Shown here piece by piece: positions 1 to 4,872 of a stretch of 10,587 nucleotides of DNA (its first letter is position 1; every line of letters begins with the position of its first letter). Source of the stretch: Candidatus Omnitrophota bacterium (GTDB lineage: Bacteria > Omnitrophota > Gorgyraeia > 2-01-FULL-45-10); assembly GCA_030691985.1 (NCBI GenBank), contig JAUYDB010000295.1, positions 1-10,587 of the forward strand, in the 5' to 3' direction. The notes under the pieces were generated by a model. That model saw only the letters and a program-made list of their open reading frames with translations, was not told the origin of the DNA and made no database searches. The position numbers and the translations under genes were made by a program.

Positions 1-180
1 ATCGGGAAATTCGGAAAGGATCCTTTTGATTATCATATCTTCGGCTGTTTTATCAACATCGGTTACGATGTTATCTATCCCTTTATATGATATATTCCCT
101 ATCTTCCCGACGGACTTCTTTATAAAAAGACCGCTCTTTAAAGCGGTTTCTACAGCTACCTTCAGATATCTATTATTCAT
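1..180 (-). CDS. Inositol monophosphatase family protein, N-terminal part (gene runs off the left edge)
   Basis: Only the first 60 codons are in the window, from ATG at 178-180 to the left edge. The translation starts MNNRYLKVAVETALKSG and continues to a segment reading NISYKGIDNIVTDVDKTAED, then IIKRILSEFPD. This fits the N-terminal helix and the 'K-x-x-D-x-V-T-x-x-D' segment of the Mg2+-dependent inositol monophosphatase/SuhB/CysQ superfamily. The metal-binding E-E and D-P-L-D-G-T motifs would lie outside the window, so the substrate (inositol phosphate, fructose-1,6-bisphosphate, PAP or another) cannot be told. The start is 4 bp past the stop codon of the upstream flavoprotein gene, which suggests translational coupling; no strong Shine-Dalgarno is visible. 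Family assignment is fairly secure, specificity unknown. Confidence 0.8.
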   Translation of the reverse strand, partial: MNNRYLKVAVETALKSGLFIKKSVGKIGNISYKGIDNIVTDVDKTAEDMIIKRILSEFPD

Positions 181-184
181 GGGA

Positions 185-757
185 TTATTCGGCCGCTAAA
201 ACGGCGCCGAGCCGGAATGCTTTGTTAAGGCATGCTTTATTCTTTTTTATCGCCGCTTTCTTCTCCACGCCCCCGCAAAAAACATCGCCCGAATAATCAG
301 CGCCGATAGTGGCGAAGAAAATCCTGACCGCCTTCCTGGAATTTTCAAAAAACTCTTCTTTATCAGATGCCGACACGCAAAGGAATAATCCTTTTCGCCT
401 TTTCCGCACATGGGCATATTCTTTTAAAACATATTTTTTTATCCACAGGCAATTGAACCTGTCTATCATCATCTTCATTTGCGCGCTAACGGTTCCAAAA
501 AAAACGGGTGACGATATGATAACGCCATCGGCTCCCTCAATCTCTTTATATACAGAACGCATGTCATCTTTTAATACACACACGCCTGTCTTGTCACAAC
601 CGCCGCATTCCTGGCACGCCATGAAATCCAGGTCGTTTAATACAATCTTCCTGACGCCAGCCCCCTTCGACCTTGCGCCCTCAAGCGCCCGGCCTAAGAG
701 GAGATCGGCATTCCCGCCCTTTCGCGGGCTGCACATTATACCGACAACCTTCCGCAT
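185..757 (-). CDS. Iron-sulfur flavoprotein, NADPH-dependent FMN reductase family
   Basis: This 190-residue protein has a flavodoxin-like fold. After the first beta strand comes the FMN phosphate loop SPRKGGNAD (residues 10-18). At 48-60 there is a compact cysteine cluster with spacing C-x2-C-x2-C-x5-C (C48, C51, C54, C60). This resembles the [4Fe-4S] motif of archaeal and clostridial iron-sulfur flavoproteins (Isf). The segment ADGVIISSPVFFGTVSAQMKMMIDR (given here as residues 75-99) is the usual second flavin-binding stretch of the family. Such proteins are cytoplasmic redox carriers or reductases taking electrons from ferredoxin. The gene starts 8 bp after the ferredoxin stop, and its AGGA ribosome-binding bases overlap that stop codon. 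The two are therefore very likely co-translated redox partners. The electron acceptor cannot be deduced. Confidence 0.88.
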   Translation of the reverse strand: MRKVVGIMCSPRKGGNADLLLGRALEGARSKGAGVRKIVLNDLDFMACQECGGCDKTGVCVLKDDMRSVYKEIEGADGVIISSPVFFGTVSAQMKMMIDRFNCLWIKKYVLKEYAHVRKRRKGLFLCVSASDKEEFFENSRKAVRIFFATIGADYSGDVFCGGVEKKAAIKKNKACLNKAFRLGAVLAAE

Positions 758-765
758 GCGTCATC

Positions 766-948
766 CTACTTAACGCTTATGGCGTTAACAGGGCATTGTT
801 CGGCAACTTCCACGAGATCGCAATCGCGGCGGCCATTGGTTATAATATGCGCCAGATTGTCATCCCCAATCTCAAATATCTCAGGGCAGTTTGAGGCGCA
901 AAGCCCGCAACCCGTGCACGCGGAATCATCTATTGTAACTTTCCCCAT
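766..948 (-). CDS. Monocluster [4Fe-4S] ferredoxin
   Basis: A small acidic electron carrier of about 60 residues. Numbered from the ATG at 946-948, the cluster ligands are C11, C14 and C17 in C-x2-C-x2-C, and C52 in the C-terminal CPVNAI. Two more cysteines, C21 and C43, are at the positions that form a disulfide in the Thermotoga maritima-type one-cluster ferredoxin. Length and spacing also match that type, so one [4Fe-4S] cluster is expected rather than two. An in-frame ATG four codons upstream (958-960) would add MGES. I prefer 948 because GGGAG sits a few bases before it and because homologues start at this point (M-x-K-V-x-I-D-x-x-A-C). It lies between an unrecognised small gene and the iron-sulfur flavoprotein gene, which may be its partner. 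Confidence 0.9.
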   Translation of the reverse strand: MGKVTIDDSACTGCGLCASNCPEIFEIGDDNLAHIITNGRRDCDLVEVAEQCPVNAISVK

Positions 949-968
949 CGACTCTCCCATTACCCTAA

Positions 969-993
969 CCCTCTCGCCATAAAGGAGAGAGGG
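969..993. repeat. Short inverted repeat between ferredoxin gene and the 84-aa gene
   Basis: CCCTCTC (969-975) and GAGAGGG (987-993) can form a 7-bp stem with an 11-base loop in the 38-50 bp gap between two co-oriented genes. No T-run follows, so this is not a convincing terminator. It resembles the short pyrimidine/purine inverted repeats scattered in many environmental genomes. Confidence 0.5.
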
Positions 994-998
994 AATTT

Positions 999-1253
999 CT
1001 ACTTCTCTTCGGGTATTTTAAGCCCTATAACCTTGGATATTTCGCGAAACTCTTTCTCGTTTATATCATCCAATGTCTTTTTGCGCTTGCCAAGCTGTTC
1101 ATTAAATTTAATCGCCTTCTCCTGCATCATATCGTGAGTCTCCTCCGAGCCGCCGAATAAACGGAAATTGTTGCCCTTCGTGATCCTCACGTGGCCGTCT
1201 TTAGCGTCAAGCCCCAAACCCAGCAACACCTTTCTGTATGCTCTCTTCGCCAT
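999..1253 (-). CDS. Conserved-looking hypothetical protein, 84 aa
   Basis: I do not recognise a named family. The protein is soluble, mixed-charge and without signal peptide, membrane segment or cysteines. It opens with a basic strand (MAKRAYRKVLLGLGLD), then a glycine-containing middle (KGNNFRLFGGSEETHD, residues 26-41). It ends in a charged, probably helical tail with several lysine and glutamate pairs. The start at ATG 1251-1253 is preceded by AAAGGG at good spacing. It lies 18 bp downstream of the EF-Tu domain 2-like gene and 50 bp upstream of the ferredoxin gene, so it is almost certainly a member of the same transcript. The clean frame, the ribosome-binding site and the tight packing argue that it is a real gene. 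No function is proposed. Confidence 0.75.
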   Translation of the reverse strand: MAKRAYRKVLLGLGLDAKDGHVRITKGNNFRLFGGSEETHDMMQEKAIKFNEQLGKRKKTLDDINEKEFREISKVIGLKIPEEK

Positions 1254-1271
1254 GCGCCCTTTCAGGCTTTC

Positions 1272-1676
1272 TTATATTCTGTAAACGCTGTCGCCTATCC
1301 TTACGCGCGATTTTACCAAAAGCCCTATCTCCTGCCCCTTTTTACCATCCTGTATAGATACACGATCAAGCTGCATGGAAGTGACTTTTTCCTTAAAATC
1401 TGTCGTATGGCCCTTCACATATATCTCTTCACCCACCTTCAGGCAACCCTTCAATATCAGAACCGCCGCCGCTTTAACATGGGGAAAATAGTGGGTCACT
1501 TTCCCGATCTTCTCAAGCAGCGGCTCCGGGACTTTCTTCGCCGGCGCTTTCGCCCTTTTCTTCGAGGCCGCCTTGCGCGGCGCCCTGGCTTTTTTTACCG
1601 CTCTTCTCTTTATAGCCTTCCCTATTTTTGTTTTCGATTTTTTTGATCCGGCCTTCGCCTTTTTCTTCCTGGCCAT
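1272..1676 (-). CDS. EF-Tu domain 2-like small protein with a histone-like basic N-terminal tail
   Basis: The 134-residue product has two parts. Residues 1-49 are almost only Lys, Arg, Ala, Ser and Pro, resembling H1-like or ribosomal-protein tails and likely to bind nucleic acid or be disordered. Residues 55-134 form a beta-rich domain (IGKVTHYFPHVKAAAV, then LKVGEEIYVKGHTTDFKEKV, ending RVRIGDSVYRI). This looks like the translation-factor beta-barrel found in EF-Tu domain 2 and at the C-terminus of U32 peptidases. No GTPase domain is present. The start is taken at ATG 1674-1676 because GAGGAGG lies 6 bases before it; an in-frame TTG at 1689-1691 would include the ribosome-binding site itself and is unlikely. 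It is the first gene after a good promoter. Domain similarity is well supported; a role in translation is inference. Confidence 0.82.
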   Translation of the reverse strand: MARKKKAKAGSKKSKTKIGKAIKRRAVKKARAPRKAASKKRAKAPAKKVPEPLLEKIGKVTHYFPHVKAAAVLILKGCLKVGEEIYVKGHTTDFKEKVTSMQLDRVSIQDGKKGQEIGLLVKSRVRIGDSVYRI

Positions 1677-1703
1677 AGAGCGCCTCCTCAATTTTTGCGG
1701 TAT

Positions 1704-1732
1704 ATTATATTATTATATCAAACTATTTGCAA
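1704..1732 (-). promoter_or_regulatory. Sigma70-type promoter of the EF-Tu-like/ferredoxin/flavoprotein operon
   Basis: On the minus strand a -35 TTGCAA (1727-1732) and a perfect -10 TATAAT (1704-1709) are separated by 17 bp. Transcription would start near 1697, about 20 bases before the codon at 1676, leaving room for the GAGGAGG ribosome-binding site. The surrounding 30 bp are very A/T-rich compared with the coding regions. It is the only strong promoter in front of the five left-most genes. Confidence 0.7.
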
Positions 1733-1735
1733 GGG

Positions 1736-1786
1736 AATTTTCCGTTGATGTTATAGCAAGATTAAAATGTCCTAATTTTCCGTTGA
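1736..1786. repeat. 13-bp direct repeat spanning the 3' end of the glycosylase gene
   Basis: AATTTTCCGTTGA occurs at 1736-1748 and again at 1774-1786, 38 bp apart. The right copy encodes residues at the extreme C-terminus of the glycosylase gene; the left copy is in the intergenic space. The block might be a remnant of an insertion-sequence end, but no transposase is present. Confidence 0.6.
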
Positions 1787-2433
1787 ATCCCATTCAATGG
1801 GCATACGCCGCACTTCGGGTTTCTCTTCCTGCACAGCTCTTTGCCGAGCCTCACTATAAGCGCGTGATATTCGTTATACAACTCATGATCGCGCGGCAGG
1901 TTATTCATAAATATCTCCTGAACCCTATCGTAAGCATCAGCCTCTTTTACAAAACCGTGCCTTGAGAATATCCTTTTTGTGTACGCATCGACCACGAAGA
2001 ACGGCCTCTTAAACGCGTACAATAATATCGAATCGCACGTCTCCTTTCCCACTCCGTTCACGCCAAGCAGCTCTTCCCGCAGGCAATCGCCCGCCCTCTT
2101 CGCGGCCCTGTTAAGATCGCCTTCATATCTTGATATCAAAAAGTTTATAAGATTCTTTAACCGCCCCGACTTGATATTATAGTAGCCCGACGGCCTTATC
2201 AGGCGCGCGAGGTCTCTTTTGGGCATATCTTTTATTTTTCTAGGAGAGGAGAGCGCGCCTTTTTCTTTTAGGTTTCTTATGGCCTTTTCGACATTAGACC
2301 ATGCCGTATTCTGCGTCAATATGGCGCCGACCATTATTTCAAAACGCGTATCTCCCGGCCACCAATGCTGCGGCCCATAGAACCCATACAGCCTATCATA
2401 TATCTTCGTCAGGTTTCTACTGTTCGGGAGCAT
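1762..2433 (-). CDS. HhH-GPD DNA glycosylase related to endonuclease III (COG2231/MagIII type)
   Basis: This predicted base-excision repair glycosylase has 223 residues. An N-terminal PQHWWPGDTRFEIMVGAILTQNTAW segment (21-45) leads to a helix-hairpin-helix, LLGVNGVGKETCDSI (122-136). The catalytic Asp is D149 in FVVDAYTKRI. The residue aligned with the lyase Lys of E. coli Nth (in GVGRKTAN) is Glu131, as in the MagIII-like branch, so a monofunctional glycosylase is expected. The Fe-S loop keeps C201, C208 and C211, but the fourth position is Gln217. The start at ATG 2431-2433 is chosen because homologues begin here. The reading frame stays open to 2565, but that extension is made of an inverted-repeat cluster. 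GTG at 2440-2442 is an alternative start. Superfamily is certain; substrate is not. Confidence 0.88.
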   Translation of the reverse strand: MLPNSRNLTKIYDRLYGFYGPQHWWPGDTRFEIMVGAILTQNTAWSNVEKAIRNLKEKGALSSPRKIKDMPKRDLARLIRPSGYYNIKSGRLKNLINFLISRYEGDLNRAAKRAGDCLREELLGVNGVGKETCDSILLYAFKRPFFVVDAYTKRIFSRHGFVKEADAYDRVQEIFMNNLPRDHELYNEYHALIVRLGKELCRKRNPKCGVCPLNGIQRKIRTF

Positions 2434-2460
2434 ATTGTTCACGGCATGCCAACCCTCAGA

Positions 2461-2561
2461 AAAAAGGGGGGCTTGCATCTTTTTTCTACTCATGAAAAAG
2501 GGGACTGGCATCTTTTTTCTATAGTTTCGGCGGCAGAAAAAAGATGCCTGTCCCCTTTTTT
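2461..2561. repeat. Cluster of palindromic repeat arms between lpxA and the glycosylase gene
   Basis: A 26-bp arm (2495-2520) reappears inverted at 2535-2560 with one mismatch, around a 14-base loop. Each arm runs from an A5G4 end through CATCTTTTTTCT. A third, degenerate copy of the left arm lies at 2461-2487 in the same orientation as the first. Together they fill the gap between the lpxA stop codon and the glycosylase start. The structure fits a REP/MITE-like non-autonomous repeat; related repeats are often mobilised by RAYT (Y1-type) transposases, none of which is in the window. Confidence 0.8.
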
Positions 2562-2570
2562 CCACTTGCG

Positions 2571-3368
2571 CTATTCAAAATAGTCGGTATCGCTATACTT
2601 ATATTTACAGATACCTCTTTTCGAGCCCTGGATAAACCCGACGAGATGATCGAGCTCTTTCGAGGATTTAAGCTTTAGGATCTCTTCGATTGCCTGGGCG
2701 GTGTTTATATTTGAAAGGTACAGAAACTTGTACGCCTCTTTTATGCTCGCTATAAGCTCTCTTGGAAATTTCGCCCTCCTGAGGCCCACGAGGTTGACCG
2801 ACCTAACAACGGACGGACCTCTCACCAGCATATACGGCGGGACATCCTTATTGACCCCTGTAAAACCGCCTATCATAGACAACATGCCAATCCGGCAAAA
2901 TTGGTGAACGACGACGCTGCCGGAAACGAAAACAGAATCCTCCACCGTAACGTGGCCTGCCAGCAAAACACCGTTGGCCAATATAACATTATTGCCTATG
3001 TTGCAATCATGGCCTATATGAGACAGGCCCATTATATAACAAGAGTCGCCGACCATGGTCGCGGAATCTTTTATGGTAGCCCTGTGGATGGTGGCATATT
3101 CTCTTATAATGGTATTTTTGCCTATCTTTACGTATGATTTGGTGTTCTTGTCAAACTGGAGGTCCTGGGGCAGATGCCCTATCACGGCGCCCATATGTAT
3201 CTGGGTGCCCTCCCCTACGGAAGCGCCGCCGCAAATATAGGCGTGCGGCCACACCTTGACGCCAGGCCCAATTTCGACATCGTCTTCCACTACCGCAAAC
3301 GGGCCGATCTCGACACCTTCGCCTATCTTGGCCGATTTGCCAACTACAGCAAGTTCGCTAATGCTCAT
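2571..3368 (-). CDS. lpxA: Acyl-ACP:UDP-N-acetylglucosamine O-acyltransferase (LpxA)
   Basis: LpxA performs the first step of lipid A synthesis in the cytoplasm, moving a hydroxyacyl chain from ACP to the 3-OH of UDP-GlcNAc. The 265-residue product (E. coli about 262) has a left-handed beta-helix N-terminal two-thirds made of hexapeptide repeats such as VEIGPG and AKIGEG. The active-site block SHIGHDCNIGN carries H117 and the catalytic H120. H139 (AGHV) and H155 (VHQFC) match the other conserved histidines, and the PQDL substrate loop is at 67-70. G168 aligns with the E. coli acyl-ruler Gly173, which hints at a long acyl chain. The helical tail (201-265) is complete. ATG 3366-3368 is preceded by GAGGAG; the frame extends to 3404 without a usable start signal. 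No lpxB, lpxD or fabZ is next to it. Confidence 0.95.
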   Translation of the reverse strand: MSISELAVVGKSAKIGEGVEIGPFAVVEDDVEIGPGVKVWPHAYICGGASVGEGTQIHMGAVIGHLPQDLQFDKNTKSYVKIGKNTIIREYATIHRATIKDSATMVGDSCYIMGLSHIGHDCNIGNNVILANGVLLAGHVTVEDSVFVSGSVVVHQFCRIGMLSMIGGFTGVNKDVPPYMLVRGPSVVRSVNLVGLRRAKFPRELIASIKEAYKFLYLSNINTAQAIEEILKLKSSKELDHLVGFIQGSKRGICKYKYSDTDYFE

Positions 3369-3396
3369 CGTTCTCCTCGTTATAGCAAGTTTCGTC

Positions 3397-3543
3397 GTCC
3401 GCAATCCGTTGTCCGTATTTTTGAGATAAACGGCCCCTTCGACACTTCGACAGGCTCAGTGTCGTCCCGAGCAAAGCCGAGGGACGACAAAAGCTCAGGG
3501 TTCGTCCCGAGCCTGTCGAGGGACGGACTACGGATGACGGATC
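3397..3543. repeat. Stem-loop cluster bracketed by inverted 7-bp tandem units
   Basis: The gap upstream of lpxA is built from repeats. Three 7-bp units of type RTCCGNN lie at 3397-3417. Three units of the opposite sense, ACGGAYK, lie at 3523-3543 and overlap the end of the neighbouring gene. Between them are three hairpins with loops of 11-12 bases: GACACT/AGTGTC (3441-3446 and 3458-3463), GTCGTCCC/GGGACGAC (3461-3468 and 3481-3488), and a 9-bp stem with one wobble (3500-3508 and 3520-3528). The core words TCGACAGGCTCAG and TCCCGAGC are typical of dispersed intergenic repeats in environmental bacterial genomes. Confidence 0.8.
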
Positions 3544-3974
3544 TGCTTTTTCTCCAAATTATCAAGCAGCCTGTTTATCTCCTCAACTATCGGGGTAAGG
3601 TCATCGCGCTTTCTGATCTTCAATCTTTTTTTATAGTCTGATTGGTCCGCCATTCTCTTGAGCTCCTTCTCCAGCCTCTCCATTGGGCCGGCGAATCTGT
3701 GAGACAGAATGATGCCCCAAAACACAAGCAGTAAAAAGAGCGGCGGCACGCCAATCAATAGTATCATGTTTATTTTCTTTACCACCGGATACAGGTTGTA
3801 GGCAATATATTCCGGTATTCCGATCTGTTCCGCCATTATAGTGAATATCAGATAATAGAGGCACCCTGCCGCAAAGACCAGCGGAACCACGATGGAAACC
3901 ATGAGAAGCCCTAAATACCGGAGCTGTATCTTACTCCCTGTCAGATATTTTGTCCTTAAGAATTTAGTTCTCAA
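3528..3974 (-). CDS. Two-helix membrane protein with HAMP-like domain
   Basis: The 148-residue protein has a basic N-terminus, a long hydrophobic helix (about 18-48), a periplasmic loop of some 20 residues, a second membrane helix (69-90) and a cytoplasmic segment beginning SHRFAGPMERLEKELKRM. The last part (about 90-143) resembles a HAMP linker: a Pro-containing first helix, a connector, then a second charged helix. No kinase, methyl-accepting or cyclase output domain follows, so it may act through a partner or only as a membrane scaffold. The start is TTG at 3972-3974, supported by GGAGG about 8 bases upstream and the 20-bp gap to the DUF3047 gene; no good ATG is nearby. Its last codons and TAG stop are supplied by 7-bp repeat units, so the native C-terminus may differ. 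Confidence 0.72.
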   Translation of the reverse strand: MRTKFLRTKYLTGSKIQLRYLGLLMVSIVVPLVFAAGCLYYLIFTIMAEQIGIPEYIAYNLYPVVKKINMILLIGVPPLFLLLVFWGIILSHRFAGPMERLEKELKRMADQSDYKKRLKIRKRDDLTPIVEEINRLLDNLEKKQIRHP

Positions 3975-3994
3975 AGCGACCCCCTCCTTCCATA

Positions 3995-4777
3995 TTATTG
4001 ACTCTCGTTCTCCCGATATCCTATCCTGATATTATCATACATGGCGTCGGCTGTAGTGCCGGTATGTTCCGCATTCGTCATAAAAGCAATCGCGCCTATA
4101 TCATATTCGGGCGCCCTGCCGAACATCCTCATGTAGTCCGCCTCGATGTCCCGTTCCTCATCAAACCACCGGCCTTCCTTGGCCGGGCCGGCCCTTAAGG
4201 CCATAAGTTTGATGTTTCTGGAATAAGGGCTTGTGCCGATTGAGCCGACGGGAATATCTTCGGCCCACACATATTCCAGCACCTTTGAATTCGTAAAGAA
4301 CATGGCCGGAAATATCACATATACGTGAGCCGCGAAATCATTTTCGGTGTCAGCCTCTAATCTCTCCGGTATAGTCTTGTCAGGAAATTTTTCAACTCGC
4401 CACTTCCAGCTTATCACAGGCCGCTTATTTTTAGCATCCAGCTTTATTTTATAGTAAAGCGCTGATGCGGCGGCCTTGCTATTCGCCCGGACGTATGAGG
4501 ATCCTTCGCTCCTCTCGATCCTGTAAACGACCCTGTCTTTAAAAATCTTCTCTTCCCACTCTTTCAACGAATTCTCTTCCGAAAATGGGAAAAATTTTGC
4601 TGTCAGCGTCTTATATTTTAAAATCGCGGGCGGCGCTTCCTTTATCTTCACTTCCTTCTTCTTCGCTGATAGATTGTATCTGTCGAGGAAGATCGCCGCG
4701 GCAAACAAAATGACCAAAAGCAATAATAAAAATAATAGCCGCGCTACCTTGCTCCATATTGACTGCGCCTGCTTCAT
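3995..4777 (-). CDS. DUF3047 domain protein, membrane-anchored
   Basis: The 260-residue product has an N-terminal membrane helix (about 13-31) and then a domain I recognise as DUF3047. The hallmarks are RPVISWKWRVEKFP (119-132), ENDFAAHVYVIFPAMF (145-160), YVWAEDIPVGS (169-179) and a C-terminal block with GRWFDEERDIEADYMRMFG (202-220), IGAIAFMTNAEHT (227-239) and YDNIRIG. The family has no established function; its beta-rich pattern suggests a carbohydrate-binding-like sandwich facing the periplasm, which is inference. The uncleaved-looking helix has no clear signal peptidase site. ATG 4775-4777 has AGGG a few bases upstream. It is the first gene downstream of the porin terminator and probably shares a transcript with the HAMP-like gene 20 bp further on. 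Confidence 0.85.
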   Translation of the reverse strand: MKQAQSIWSKVARLLFLLLLLVILFAAAIFLDRYNLSAKKKEVKIKEAPPAILKYKTLTAKFFPFSEENSLKEWEEKIFKDRVVYRIERSEGSSYVRANSKAAASALYYKIKLDAKNKRPVISWKWRVEKFPDKTIPERLEADTENDFAAHVYVIFPAMFFTNSKVLEYVWAEDIPVGSIGTSPYSRNIKLMALRAGPAKEGRWFDEERDIEADYMRMFGRAPEYDIGAIAFMTNAEHTGTTADAMYDNIRIGYRENESQ

Positions 4778-4786
4778 ATTAGCCCT

Positions 4787-4814
4787 ATTTTATTCTATAT
4801 CCTGTAAAAGTCAA
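4787..4814 (-). promoter_or_regulatory. Candidate promoter for the DUF3047 gene
   Basis: TTGACT (4809-4814) and TAAAAT (4787-4792) are separated by 16 bp on the minus strand, directly after the porin terminator. The predicted start near 4780 would leave an almost leaderless mRNA with the AGGG ribosome-binding bases outside it. Either the message is leaderless or the true -10 is another A/T-rich hexamer nearby. Confidence 0.4.
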
Positions 4815-4815
4815 T

Positions 4816-4853
4816 AAAAAACCCCACTCTCTTTGAAGAAAGCGGGGTTTTTT
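4816..4853 (-). terminator. Rho-independent terminator after the porin gene
   Basis: On the minus strand CCCCGCTTTC and GAGAGTGGGG pair over 10 bp with two G-T wobbles around the loop TTCAAA, followed by TTTTTT. Matching A's precede the stem, so it could also work on the other strand. It begins 20 bp past the porin stop codon. Confidence 0.9.
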
Positions 4854-4872
4854 ATTATCCTTACAGCAGTCC

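Noticed and set aside
309..773. Plus-strand open frame opposite the flavoprotein gene
   Set aside because: The minus-strand frame carries the FMN loop and cysteine motif, so this is a shadow.
1191..1646. Plus-strand open frame of 151 codons
   Set aside because: It is antisense to two well-supported minus-strand genes, has no ribosome-binding site and an amino-acid mix typical of a shadow of Lys-rich coding sequence.
1780..1804. Inverted repeat CCGTTGAAT/ATTCAATGG as a terminator of the glycosylase gene
   Set aside because: It lies within the coding sequence and is not followed by a T-run on the minus strand.
3379..3389. Extended -10-like TGCTATAAC upstream of lpxA, also present at 1750-1760
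   Set aside because: A start from this -10 would leave the lpxA ribosome-binding site at or before the mRNA 5' end, and there is no -35 at proper spacing.
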